From: Anaerolineae bacterium
GTDB taxonomy: Bacteria; Chloroflexota; Anaerolineae; Aggregatilineales; UBA3940
Reading direction: 5' to 3'
Assembly: GCA_016926255.1 (NCBI GenBank)
Contig: JAFGOY010000017.1
Coordinates: 1 to 64,000, forward strand
Length of the DNA stretch: 64,000 bases
This document shows positions 16,502-25,339 of this stretch, in pieces (positions within the stretch are counted from its first letter, which is position 1; every line of letters starts with the position of its first letter). Below the pieces are notes generated by a model. It did no database searches. It saw only the letters and a list, made by a program, of their open reading frames with translations, and was not told where the DNA came from. A program made the position numbers and the translations under genes.

Positions 16502-17170
16502 CTAGTAATCGCCGACCAGCAGATAGAGCGGGGGAACGTCTTCCTTGATTTCGGGGAAGCGCCCGACCGGTTCGTAGAAGCGATTGTCGTGGGCGTCGTC
16601 GTTGACCGTCGATACCTCGCCGACCATCACGCGGCCCCCTTCGCCCCAGAACTTGTGATACAGGAACGGAGGAAGGGTGATGGATTCACCGGGGCTGAGG
16701 GTGACAGTCGAACCGGCGGGGATGGTGCGTGAAATACCATCGGTGGAGACGGTGACATCGGTACCGGCGAGGGCTTCGTCGGGGGTGCTGTTGTAGAGCT
16801 GGATGAGCAGCCTGCCGCCGCCCCGGTTGATGATGTCTTCCGTTTTTGACCAGTGGAAATGCATCGGGGTGACCTGCCCCTCGCCGACGATCATGATCTT
16901 TTCGGCGTAGAGCTTACCCCTGCCCGTTTTCAGGTTGTCGGGGTGACCGTTGCGGATGGTGAACAGGAACAGGCCGATCTTCTCATAATCGCCCGACCCG
17001 AAATCGGTGATATCCCAGCCGAGGCCGCGTTCGGTGATCTCTTTGACCTCATCGCCTTTCGCTGCCCAGTCGGCGGGAGTCCAGAAGGCGAAGGGCGGCA
17101 GGAGAAAGCCGTGCGATTTGAGGAACGCATCGGCATCGCGCATCAGGGCATTGATTTCTGAACGTTTCAC
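16502..17170 (-). CDS. D-lyxose ketol-isomerase (cupin type)
   Basis: A 222-residue cupin sugar isomerase interconverting D-lyxose with D-xylulose and D-mannose with D-fructose. Metal ligands are visible in TPMHFHWSKTEDIINRGGG (His, His, Glu) and LPPFLYHKFWGE (His). The family-typical opening MKRSEINALMRDADAFLKSHGFLLPPFAFWTP is present. It starts with GTG, preceded by AAGGAG 9 nt upstream. Cytosolic. No transporter or kinase for the sugar is adjacent; the next gene upstream encodes an unrelated hypothetical protein. Confidence 0.9.
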   Translation of the reverse strand: MKRSEINALMRDADAFLKSHGFLLPPFAFWTPADWAAKGDEVKEITERGLGWDITDFGSGDYEKIGLFLFTIRNGHPDNLKTGRGKLYAEKIMIVGEGQVTPMHFHWSKTEDIINRGGGRLLIQLYNSTPDEALAGTDVTVSTDGISRTIPAGSTVTLSPGESITLPPFLYHKFWGEGGRVMVGEVSTVNDDAHDNRFYEPVGRFPEIKEDVPPLYLLVGDY

Positions 17171-17225
17171 GATTCGATGCTCCTTTCCCGGCGGCGGGAC
17201 TATCTCATCGAAATTGAAACGAGGG

Positions 17226-18107
17226 TTAGTTCAAGGACGTCTCGAATTCGGTGAGAAGTTGTTCGACATCCTGCCGTCTGTCGGTGTCGAAGGTCACATC
17301 GATCTGTTCATCGCCCGGCAGATCGAGGGACAAAGCGATCAATTCGTCATCCTGATCGTTCACCTGCACGGAGCGAATCCGGGAGCGGTGAACGTACCGG
17401 TAGGTCTTCCCATATTTGGCACCGAAATACCACCAGGGCTTGACTTCCTCGTGAATGTCGATGTATTCACTGTTGGTGAGAATGCTGATATGTGCGGGCA
17501 CGACTGTCTTATAGAACAGCTTGTTCCAGCCAACCAGCAGCGGCTCCGAGATGGTCGGCTGCATGACAAAGGACGAGACGGTTTGATCGGCCAGCAGGCA
17601 GCGGCGGGAGTAATTCATAAACTTGTAGTAGTCGGATTTCAGAACGTCAAACCTGGCGAGTTCGGACGGGATCGGCGGGGTCGAACTGCGAAAACCCTGC
17701 CGCATCACCTGGATAAAGGGGGTGAAGAAATCAATAAAAACCGTGTTGTATTCGAACATGGTCGAAACCGGCGCTCCGGCTTCGTCGATGCTGTGGATTT
17801 CCACCTTCGAATACAGCAGGTTGATCGTGACCTCGATGGTATTGATACTGTCAATCCGGTGCAGGGTGACGTCAACCTCTGACCCGTCGAGGGCAAGGAC
17901 AGCAATCGCGTCTGTCAGGCACGTGAATATCCACGGGATTTCGGGTTTGCCATACACGCCGCCGGTGGGCAGTATGATCGTTGTGGGGAAGGGGTCTTCG
18001 TGGGCGGCCAACGCTGAGAAAGCAGGGTAAAACACCTCCGGAATTTCCTCGAAGGAGGTGGGCTGTGAGGCCCAGATTCTCTGTTCGCGTCCGACTCTGG
18101 TAATCAT
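17226..18107 (-). CDS. Hypothetical protein, possible C-terminal PH-like domain
   Basis: A 293-residue soluble protein. The last ~80 residues (ISILTNSEYIDIHEEVKPWWYFGAKYG, YVHRSRIRSVQVNDQDDELIALSLDLPGDEQIDVTFDTDRRQDVEQLLTEF) have the seven-strand-plus-helix rhythm of bacterial PH-like domains. The N-terminal 200 residues, which contain several beta-rich stretches (VDVTLHRIDSINTIEVTINLL), are not recognised. GGGAG precedes the ATG. Location is probably cytosolic. Confidence 0.6.
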   Translation of the reverse strand: MITRVGREQRIWASQPTSFEEIPEVFYPAFSALAAHEDPFPTTIILPTGGVYGKPEIPWIFTCLTDAIAVLALDGSEVDVTLHRIDSINTIEVTINLLYSKVEIHSIDEAGAPVSTMFEYNTVFIDFFTPFIQVMRQGFRSSTPPIPSELARFDVLKSDYYKFMNYSRRCLLADQTVSSFVMQPTISEPLLVGWNKLFYKTVVPAHISILTNSEYIDIHEEVKPWWYFGAKYGKTYRYVHRSRIRSVQVNDQDDELIALSLDLPGDEQIDVTFDTDRRQDVEQLLTEFETSLN

Positions 18108-18243
18108 GTCAGGCTCCCGATAGTGTTTGCGTATATTTTTGGGTTGCTGCGCGGATCATACATCGCCGGGAGGTTTTTATCAAAAATATTAACAAATCCC
18201 TGGAGGCTGATCCACGCAGTGCATTCGCGCTGGAAAGCGCGTA

Positions 18244-20166
18244 TTATTCGACCTCCTGTCCGGGGAACGGCGGATACAGCATTTCCCCTTCCACGGTCAT
18301 CTCCGGCTGATCGAAGGTGAACTTCAGCGCGTCGAAAGTCAGTTCCGGCATCCCTGAAGAAGTATCCAGTTTGTCATAGTTCAGAACGAACATCCCTTCA
18401 GTGCCTACCTGCGTTGTGGGATCAATATCATAGGTGTTATTCAGGTTTTCATCGTGTGCCAGCAGTAAAACATAATCCCCATAGTCTAAATCATAAAACG
18501 AATAGGACAATTCTTCGCCGGGTACGTTGATCGTTTCAAACTGATGGATAGGGCCCCATGGGGAAATCGGATCGCCCTCATAGAGAAGGATGATGAGATG
18601 GCCGACCGGTTTGAGGCCGGTGATGTGGACGTTCAGCACGCCGCGCGGTGTGGCGGGTTCCTCACCGGTATAGGTGTAGTTCGACACGGTAAACTGGACA
18701 AAAGAATAGGGTTCCGAAAAGGTGAGTGAGGGGAAAGTTTCTTCCCAGCCCGGCGCGTTATCGAGAATGGTGGCGATGTTCTTGGACAGGCCGGTGTTGC
18801 AGGTGATATACCAGAAGGAGTCGTAAGTCGAAAGCAGTTCGTCGCGATCTTCATCGTCGTGCAGATAGGGCGACATCGGTTCAAGAACGTGGCCCCACTG
18901 GGATTCGATGCTGTTGTTGGAATAGTAATGTACGGCATCGGGGAAATAATACAGGGCAGGCCCCATCGAATAGGAATCGGAGGTGACGATCAGGTCGCCG
19001 GGTTGTATCTCATCGCCGATGGATTGGGCGACCGTTTTCATCGGGTAGTTGAAGTGCTGGGTGTAGATGTCTCTGAGGACGAAAACGTTCAGAAGGGCAA
19101 AGATTCCCGCGGCTACCGGCGGCAAGACCTTTCCGGGCAGCAGGCTGATCCCTACGCTCAGGAGGAGTAAAAACAGCCCCAGACAGACGAGCATGTAGCG
19201 GGAGTAGAAGATCGGGGCAAGGACTATCGAGGCGACAATCGCTGTGACGAGGGTGCCAAAATAAGCACACAGCACGAGACGGTTGAAGGTTCGCTCAGGC
19301 TCGGCTTTTCTTTTCTCTGCGGCGATGATCCCGAAAACGATCAGGGCCAGGGACAGCAGCAGCACGATGATCGTCGTGGTCAGCAGGCGGGGATAGAATT
19401 CCTTGTAGGCGAAGGGCTGAAGGAGCGCCATGACAACGCCCTGGACGGAAACGGGGCCAAGCCAGAATCCCTGGTCGACGTCCATAGTTTGCCGGATGAA
19501 GACGATCAGCCAGGGGAGGTAGACGATCACCACCCCCGCACCGGTGATCAGGTAGGATTTCAACTGCTCACGCTTCCTGATCACGATCCAGAGGAACACA
19601 AACAGGTGAGTGAAGAAAGCCGCTATCAGACCATAGTAATGCAGATAGGCGGCGGCGAGCGTCGACAGGCCAAAACCAACCCAGTCGCCGGTGCGATTGT
19701 GCTCAGCCGCAAGATAACCATACAACACCCCGGCGGTGACAGAGAAGATCGACAGGGTGTAGGTTCTAGCTTCATGGGCATAGGTCAGGGTGGCGGGGGT
19801 GAAGAGAACCAGGGCAGCGTAGATGATCGCGGTTTTGTTGCCGAATATCCGGCGCACCGGGCCACCCCCTAGGCTGACCAGCGCCACCGCCCCAACGACG
19901 GACAGGGCGCGTAATGCCCATTCGGAACTGCCGAGGACGCTTGCCACAAAGCTCAGCAGGATGTAATAGAGTGGGGGATGATTATCGTAGGCCGTGAAAC
20001 CGATGATCTCACCGGGGGAGTATTTCGCCATGACTGCGGAGTAGGCTTCGTCGTACCAGATACTTTCATGCGATATGCCTGTGACGTAGACCAGGGAGGC
20101 CACGGCAAGGATAGCGATCCACAGATACGTGGTTTTTGAGTCTAGTGTGTGTTCGTTCGCAGTCAT
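18244..20166 (-). CDS. GT39-type glycosyltransferase with C-terminal DUF2141-like domain
   Basis: About 640 residues. The first ~420 form a polytopic GT-C transferase: ESIWYDEAYSAVMAKYSPGEII with the catalytic acidic pair, NHPPLYYILLSF, and TYAHEARTYTLSI. A loop domain follows, and the last ~130 residues (ILLYEGDPISPWGP, YDYGDYVLLLAHDENLNNTYDID-like segment, GTEGMFVLNYDK, PELTFDALKFTF) match the DUF2141 pattern. It would transfer sugar from a polyprenyl-phosphate donor outside the cell. AAGGA sits before the ATG at 20166. This domain fusion is unusual. Confidence 0.8.
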   Translation of the reverse strand: MTANEHTLDSKTTYLWIAILAVASLVYVTGISHESIWYDEAYSAVMAKYSPGEIIGFTAYDNHPPLYYILLSFVASVLGSSEWALRALSVVGAVALVSLGGGPVRRIFGNKTAIIYAALVLFTPATLTYAHEARTYTLSIFSVTAGVLYGYLAAEHNRTGDWVGFGLSTLAAAYLHYYGLIAAFFTHLFVFLWIVIRKREQLKSYLITGAGVVIVYLPWLIVFIRQTMDVDQGFWLGPVSVQGVVMALLQPFAYKEFYPRLLTTTIIVLLLSLALIVFGIIAAEKRKAEPERTFNRLVLCAYFGTLVTAIVASIVLAPIFYSRYMLVCLGLFLLLLSVGISLLPGKVLPPVAAGIFALLNVFVLRDIYTQHFNYPMKTVAQSIGDEIQPGDLIVTSDSYSMGPALYYFPDAVHYYSNNSIESQWGHVLEPMSPYLHDDEDRDELLSTYDSFWYITCNTGLSKNIATILDNAPGWEETFPSLTFSEPYSFVQFTVSNYTYTGEEPATPRGVLNVHITGLKPVGHLIILLYEGDPISPWGPIHQFETINVPGEELSYSFYDLDYGDYVLLLAHDENLNNTYDIDPTTQVGTEGMFVLNYDKLDTSSGMPELTFDALKFTFDQPEMTVEGEMLYPPFPGQEVE

Positions 20167-20398
20167 TCTCAATCCTTTTTTGGGGGCCATCTCCGGGGAA
20201 CCAGCAGACAGCGGCGAAAGGCGGATAGACGTGACGGTAGCGGGGGCGGAGAACTGTCAGCGGGGAGATAACGATAGGTTTGGCAGGTAGTCAGGTAGAA
20301 CGGGTAACAGGATATCATAATTTTTCAGGTACACAAATCGGCCCTGAAAAGCCCAATCTGACGGGGTGTTTTTAGTGTGAATAATGGGCGTTTCAGGG

Positions 20399-20535
20399 TA
20401 TAATATGGGCGGTGTCTGCCTTCTCTGTTGTTTGACCAACAACACTCCTTCAACTTGCCTACAATACACATTTTCGACTGGCTCATACTTTATTGGTTGT
20501 GAGCTACCGATTATAATGGTTGGTAGCTTTTGTGT
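20399..20535 (+). promoter_or_regulatory. Possible -10 box and leader hairpins upstream of the STAND regulator
   Basis: The 20167-20646 gap has a TATAAT at 20399-20404 (no good -35), a GTTGTT/AACAAC hairpin (20427-20443) and an AGCTACC/GGTAGCT hairpin (20502-20528) followed by TTTG. The latter looks like a weak terminator or attenuator about 110 nt ahead of the regulator's start. A 105-codon minus-strand frame across this AT-rich region is not convincing. Confidence 0.35.
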
Positions 20536-20646
20536 TCTAATCTGAGAACCTATCCGACAATACACTTCGTTCATTTCGGACAGGTAAAGAGTGACCCTGT
20601 TCAGACATTTATTCCGGATAAATTGTAAGTCACGTTTGAGGGTGCT

Positions 20647-23271
20647 ATGGAAGCGGTTATCAATATCAATATTCCTACTCCCCGCACATCGTTCATCGGA
20701 CGGGGAGACGAGATCAATGAAATCATCGATCTGCTGATCGATCCCGACTGCCGCCTGCTGACACTGGTCGGGCCGGGCGGGGTCGGCAAGACACGGCTCG
20801 GCATCGAGGTGGCAAACCGGGTTGCCGACGAATTCCCCGATGGCATCTACTTTGCGTCACTGGCGTCGGTGTGGGCGACCGACGATATGCTCGATGTGAT
20901 GATCGACGCCACGCCGTTCGTCTCACAGCAGGAGCGCTACGATCCCAAGCAGGAGTTCCTCAAGTATCTGGAGGGGAAAAACATGCTGCTGGTGCTCGAT
21001 AATTTCGAGCATCTGCTCGATTACGCCCCGCTGCTGAGTGAGATCACCAGCACCGCGCCCGGCGTCAAGCTGATGGTCACCTCGCGCGAGGCGCTGAACC
21101 TCGAAGAAGAGTGGGTGCGGCGTATCGAGGGGATGGACCTGCCCGATCTGGACGACGACCCGGTGGAAACCGGCGCGGTGCAGTTGTTCCTCGACCGGGC
21201 GGGACAGGTCAGGCGGATCGACAGCCTCGACCTGGAGAGCGTGATCCAGATTTGCCGGTTGGTGGAAGGGATGCCGCTGGCAATCGAACTCTCGGCGGGA
21301 TGGGTCAATGCGCTGACCCCGGCGGACATCGCGGGGGAAATCAGCCGGAATATCGATATATTGACCTCGACTCATCGCAACATCGCCGAGCGGCACCGCA
21401 GCATGCGGGTGGTTTTCAACCATTCATTGCAGCTTCTGACCGAAGAAGAACGCGAGGTCTTCAAGCGGCTAACGGTGTTCAACTGCGGGTTCACGCGGGA
21501 AGCGGCGGAAGCGATCGCCGGGGCGTCGGTGACGACGCTGGCGAACCTGGTGAACAAGTCACTGCTGCACCTCAACTCTGCCGGGCGATACGCGATCCAC
21601 GAGCTGCTTCGACAATACGCGGCAAGGGTCGACGACGAGCTGATGGATCAGCACAAGGCGTACTTCATCGAACTGCTGCGGACGGCACCACTCAAGACTC
21701 GCGAGCAGCTTGTGTACCTCGACTTGATCGAGAACGACTTCGAGAACATCCGGAAGGCGTGGGAGCGGGCGGTCGAGATGCAGGACGTCGATGCGATTAT
21801 GAGCGCGATAGAGAACCTCAGCCTCTACTGCGACATGCGCACCCAGTTCCAGGTGGGAGCGAGGTTGATGCGGCTGGCGGTGGATAACCTGAAAATGCCG
21901 GAGTTGCTGAGACGCCGGGTTATCGCGAATATCATCCGAATGATGCTGTTCGGCTACCTTGAGCGCGAGATGGACATGCGGGAGGAGCTTGCGGCTTACC
22001 TGGACGTGGCCCGGAAGGAAAAGTCGGTGGAGGACGAAGCCTTTGCCCTGTACCTGCTGGGGGTCGTGGCGATGGTGAAGCCGAAGCGCGACCTTCGCTG
22101 CCAGACGGTGCAGGTCAAAGAGGATGCGCTGTCGCTGATGGAAGAGGCGCTCGACCTGTACGCAGGGGTCGAGGGAGGGATGTTTTACGAGGCCGACGTC
22201 CGAACGTGGCTGGGGAACGCCTATTACAACGTCGGCGATATCGACGGGGCGCTGGAAAACCAGCGGATAGGGCAGCAGATTCGCCGCCAGATGGGAGACC
22301 GGCACGGCGAAGGCTGGGCCTTGATGGGTCTGGGCGACATCACCTACCGGATGAAGCGCTACGAGGAATCCGAGGAATACATCCGGCAGTCGGTGGACAT
22401 CATGCGGGAATACCGGACGGTCAAGGGGATCGTCACCAGCCTGAACACGCTGAGCTTCCTGGTGATGAGCCGGGGACAGTTCGAGGAGAGCCGCGATCTT
22501 GCCTACGAGATACAGGCGATCTCGCGCAGCTCCGACTATACGGAAGGCAAATACACGTCGCTGAGCCTGCTCTCGATCCTGGCGTCGCTGGCCGACGAGG
22601 ATTACCAGGCCGGGATGCAGCTTTACCTGGACGCACAGGCCATCATCGACCAGTTCTTTGCGACCTATATCGATACGATGACCTATGCGGGGTTATCGTT
22701 CGCGGCCTGCGGTCTGGGGGATGTCGAAACGGTGCGGCGCAATCACAAGCGGCTGTTCAGCAAGTGGAACTACAACGATCCTGCTGCCGGGTCGATAGTG
22801 CTGGCGCTGGAAGCGGCGGCACGGTATCACGAAGACGACCTGGCCGGGGCGGTCGAACTGCTGGCGCTGGTCGAGAAGCTGCCGGAATACGGGCGCGGAT
22901 GGACGAAACACTGGGTACACCTGATGGACATCCAGACCGAACTACAGGATCGGCTCAGCACGGAGATGTTCGAACGGTGCTGGGAGCGCGGCTCGAAGCT
23001 GGACCCGGATGCGATGATCGGGCAGCTTGCCAATATGGCGATTCTGGACGTGCAGGGCGAGGTCAACCAGAAGCTGGCCGAGCCGCTGACCGAACGCGAG
23101 CTGGAAGTGCTCGGATTGGTCGCGGCGGGGATGTCGAACCGGGAGATCGCCGAGGAACTGGTGCTGTCACTCGGGACGGTGAAGGTGCATACGCGGAACA
23201 TCTACCAGAAGATGAACGTCAACAGCCGTACGCAGGCGATTGCCGCCGCAAATGAGGTGGGGTTACTCTAG
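20647..23271 (+). CDS. STAND (NB-ARC) ATPase regulator with TPR region and LuxR-type HTH
   Basis: An 874-residue one-component regulator. Residues 13-300: NB-ARC ATPase with FIGR, Walker A GPGGVGKT (42-49), Walker B MLLVLDNFEHLLD and VTSREAL. Residues ~350-790: helical repeats with TPR rhythm (ALENQRIGQQIRRQMGDRHGEGWALMGLGDI). Residues ~812-874: LuxR HTH, PLTERELEVLGLVAAGMSNREIAEELVLSLGTVKVHTRNIYQKM. By family logic it oligomerises on ATP and an unknown signal and then binds DNA. GAGGG precedes the ATG. No obvious target gene is adjacent. Confidence 0.93.
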   Translation: MEAVININIPTPRTSFIGRGDEINEIIDLLIDPDCRLLTLVGPGGVGKTRLGIEVANRVADEFPDGIYFASLASVWATDDMLDVMIDATPFVSQQERYDPKQEFLKYLEGKNMLLVLDNFEHLLDYAPLLSEITSTAPGVKLMVTSREALNLEEEWVRRIEGMDLPDLDDDPVETGAVQLFLDRAGQVRRIDSLDLESVIQICRLVEGMPLAIELSAGWVNALTPADIAGEISRNIDILTSTHRNIAERHRSMRVVFNHSLQLLTEEEREVFKRLTVFNCGFTREAAEAIAGASVTTLANLVNKSLLHLNSAGRYAIHELLRQYAARVDDELMDQHKAYFIELLRTAPLKTREQLVYLDLIENDFENIRKAWERAVEMQDVDAIMSAIENLSLYCDMRTQFQVGARLMRLAVDNLKMPELLRRRVIANIIRMMLFGYLEREMDMREELAAYLDVARKEKSVEDEAFALYLLGVVAMVKPKRDLRCQTVQVKEDALSLMEEALDLYAGVEGGMFYEADVRTWLGNAYYNVGDIDGALENQRIGQQIRRQMGDRHGEGWALMGLGDITYRMKRYEESEEYIRQSVDIMREYRTVKGIVTSLNTLSFLVMSRGQFEESRDLAYEIQAISRSSDYTEGKYTSLSLLSILASLADEDYQAGMQLYLDAQAIIDQFFATYIDTMTYAGLSFAACGLGDVETVRRNHKRLFSKWNYNDPAAGSIVLALEAAARYHEDDLAGAVELLALVEKLPEYGRGWTKHWVHLMDIQTELQDRLSTEMFERCWERGSKLDPDAMIGQLANMAILDVQGEVNQKLAEPLTERELEVLGLVAAGMSNREIAEELVLSLGTVKVHTRNIYQKMNVNSRTQAIAAANEVGLL

Positions 23272-23330
23272 AAGCCTATACGAAATTCGCTCCGCGACCT
23301 TCGTATAGGAAGGTGTGCGGTGAGATCATA

Positions 23331-23379
23331 TGCAGCCCTCTATGATGCCGTCAGCTATAGAGGGCTGCATTTTGTTTTG
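23331..23379 (+). terminator. Rho-independent terminator after the STAND regulator
   Basis: A perfect 13-bp stem (TGCAGCCCTCTAT 23331-23343 with 23357-23369) and 13-nt loop, followed by TTTTGTTTTG. Upstream, a second inverted repeat CCTATACGAA/TTCGTATAGG (23275-23309) follows directly after the stop codon. Confidence 0.85.
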
Positions 23380-23404
23380 TCGAATATCACCGGAGTGATT
23401 TTGT

Positions 23405-23690
23405 ACCTGGGGATAAATCCCCAGGCTACAATCGATAGGTCGCAGCGTGCCCCTTCGGGTCACCTACGACGAGCCGCCAACTGGTCGGCTCAGTCAAACT
23501 GAACGGAGGATAAATCCTCCGATATTCCGTCCCCCTCTGGCTCCTTCGGAGCCATCTCCCCCAAACCTGGGGGCGATTGGGGTTGGCTTTGTTTGATACG
23601 GAATGTAAAGACAGGCTGTTCGGCTGACAATACCAGCGTTCAATTACGGACAAGCCCTGAAGCCGCCGGGCTAAAAGCGATATGTCGTCA
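23405..23690. repeat. Cluster of four intergenic palindrome families
   Basis: From left: CTGGGGATAAATCCCCAG (23406-23424), a GGTCGCAGCG..GGAGGATAAATCCTCC segment, the CCCCCTCTGG..GGGGGCGATTGGGGTTGG element (23529-23592) and CCTGAAGCCGCCGGGCTAAAAGCG (23655-23680). The first and last recur at 60384 and 13918/57930. There is no gene in this gap. Confidence 0.6.
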
Positions 23691-23749
23691 CGGGGGCGAG
23701 GCCGTTGGACGAGCTTATTGGGTGTTCAGCCTATCAATCCTTCATATAT

Positions 23750-24301
23750 CTATTTTTTCGAATCCCTTCTTACAATTGTCACCGGAATAATAAAAGGGGT
23801 TTTCTTTTTGTATTCGAGATAATCACTTCCAAATCTCATTTCCAATTCTTTTTCCTCGATTATTTTCAAGTAACCAATTAATATCCCGGCAAATATAGCG
23901 ACTGCTATCAATGCGGCAAACGATCCGATCAATATGGAGATTCCAACATAGGCAGTTACTGTTCCCGATGTCATTGGATTTCTACAGTATTTAAATGGGC
24001 CAACAATCAGAAGTTTTTTAGTTGGCAGCATAGGAAAAGGTGTTCCCGATGCCAGCCTGATTTGAATTACTATTGTCCACATGGCAATGAAACCACCAAC
24101 TATTATTGCCATGACGCCAATGATAATATTTCCCAATCCATGATAGAACGAACTGATTCCGAGGTAATTGTCGACTTGCGGTGACACAAAAACCAGGAAG
24201 GCCGGAATCATTATTAGAAATATCAATGCACCAATTACTAATGCCAATATGCGGTTTTTATTTGAACTATCTTGATTCTGCCACTTTTGGAAATTGTTCA
24301 T
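23750..24301 (-). CDS. ICMT/PEMT-like membrane methyltransferase
   Basis: A 183-residue integral membrane protein with about four helices, ending in the isoprenylcysteine-carboxyl-methyltransferase signature: LLIVGPFKYCRNPMTSGTVTAYVGI, then IIEEKELEMRFGSDYLEYKKKTPF. Relatives methylate small lipophilic or thiol substrates with SAM; the substrate is unknown. GC content is visibly lower (about 38%) than in neighbours, a sign of horizontal transfer. It starts 29 bp after an attC-like palindrome and a lone GTCCAAC core-like site lies 39 bp past its stop, consistent with a mobile cassette. Confidence 0.8.
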   Translation of the reverse strand: MNNFQKWQNQDSSNKNRILALVIGALIFLIMIPAFLVFVSPQVDNYLGISSFYHGLGNIIIGVMAIIVGGFIAMWTIVIQIRLASGTPFPMLPTKKLLIVGPFKYCRNPMTSGTVTAYVGISILIGSFAALIAVAIFAGILIGYLKIIEEKELEMRFGSDYLEYKKKTPFIIPVTIVRRDSKK

Positions 24302-24330
24302 ATCAGCCTCTCAAAATCGGTTTAAAAATT

Positions 24331-24404
24331 GGCTACCTAACATCCAGGTTCAGTCGCGTTGCGGAGCGCAGCGGAGCAAGGTCGGCTGCAACTTGTAGGT
24401 AGCC
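24331..24404 (-). other. attC-like recombination site B (integron cassette-type palindrome)
   Basis: A 74-bp imperfect palindrome. Read on the minus strand it ends with GTTAGGT, a perfect GTTRRRY core, and begins with ACCTACA, a one-base-decayed RYYYAAC. Outer arms GGCTACCTA/TAGGTAGCC pair; inner arms CGACTGAAC/CGGCTGCAAC pair with one unpaired base and one mismatch, as expected of extrahelical bases in attC. The tip is TTGC..GCAA. It sits 33 bp after the stop of the methyltransferase gene. Confidence 0.6.
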
Positions 24405-24437
24405 ACCTGTCAGGCTGTAAGCGAGCGTCTTCTCCAA

Positions 24438-25190
24438 TCATGCTTTCTGTCCCACGAAGATGGTAAGCGGGTAGTCTCCGTCATTCAGAAGGTAGGGGTC
24501 GTAGATGCCGTCCAGGTTGGTTCTCTGGATGGCGATCCCGGCATCCATAAAAACTTTCTCCCACGCTGCCAGCGAGAAAAGACCGAGCACATGACGATCG
24601 GTGTGAATGGTCAACTCTCCCTGTTCACGGATCAAATATACAAGCGCGGCCTCGTACGTATTGGGGCGAAACGGGGTGATGTAATTGTTCTCGAATAAAG
24701 TCACATGGATGCCATCCTTTTCACCGGTGTAGGCAAAATTATTGTTTTGAAAGGTCTCTTCTGTTTTTGCCACCACGAGTAAAACACCGCCCATTTTGAG
24801 ATGCATCACTGCGGTCTGAATGGCTTGCCGAAGATCGTCCAGCGAGGTCATGTAGTCGATGCTGTCTGGAATGACCACAGCATCAAACTGGCGATTCAAT
24901 CGCAGTGTCCGCATATCGCCTTCAAGGTATTCGATGTCAGGATGCGCAGCGCGCGCTTTGTCCAGCATGCCCCGACTGAGATCGACACCGGTTACAGTAA
25001 AATGCCGCTTGAAGATCGTGTCATGGCCGCCTGCGCCGCACCCCAGATGCAGCAGCGTGACCGGCGGTTCCGCCGCAGTGCGGTTGATCAGGTCGATGTA
25101 GACCAGGGTTTCGTCTTCGTACTCTGCCGGGTCTGCCAGCAAATCTTCAGTCCAGGCAAGATCGTTGTATGCAAGCCACGTCGAGGCCAA
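24438..25190 (-). CDS. Class I SAM-dependent methyltransferase in cassette-like setting
   Basis: A 250-residue methyltransferase: motif I VTLLHLGCGAGGHD, VTGVDLSRGMLDKARAAHPDIEYLEGDMRTLRL, then FDAVVIPDSIDYM. The C-terminal half has a beta-rich insert (FEN NYITPFRPNTYEAALVYLIREQGELTIHTDRH region) of unknown specificity. The start is inferred as TTG at 25190, with AAGGAG 7 nt upstream; the frame continues upstream through a palindrome and is not coding there. It lies between two attC-like palindromes, 19 bp from one and 33 bp from the other. Confidence 0.8.
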   Translation of the reverse strand: MASTWLAYNDLAWTEDLLADPAEYEDETLVYIDLINRTAAEPPVTLLHLGCGAGGHDTIFKRHFTVTGVDLSRGMLDKARAAHPDIEYLEGDMRTLRLNRQFDAVVIPDSIDYMTSLDDLRQAIQTAVMHLKMGGVLLVVAKTEETFQNNNFAYTGEKDGIHVTLFENNYITPFRPNTYEAALVYLIREQGELTIHTDRHVLGLFSLAAWEKVFMDAGIAIQRTNLDGIYDPYLLNDGDYPLTIFVGQKA

Positions 25191-25209
25191 ATCAGTCTCC
25201 TTTTGAGTG

Positions 25210-25320
25210 GCTAACGCGCTGCGTGTCAGCCACCGCGCCCGAAAATATATACCGTCCTGATCGATGCAGCCGCCACGGGCGCGAGTCGCCTGTACGTGCT
25301 TTTGGGTGCGCAGCGTTAGC
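25210..25320 (-). other. attC-like recombination site A
   Basis: A 111-bp imperfect palindrome. On the minus strand it starts CGCTAACGCTGCG and ends CGCAGCGCGTTAGCC: outer arms pair except for a 2-nt bulge, and GTTAGCC is one base off the GTTRRRY core. Inner arms CGGGCGCG/CGCGCCCG pair, leaving an AT-rich tip. It lies 19 bp after the DUF998 stop and 19 bp before the methyltransferase start. Confidence 0.5.
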
Positions 25321-25339
25321 GGCAGAGCAACCCACCGGC

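Noticed and set aside
20257-20574. A 105-codon minus-strand frame upstream of the STAND regulator
   Set aside because: No ribosome site, no recognisable fold, and it overlaps leader hairpins.
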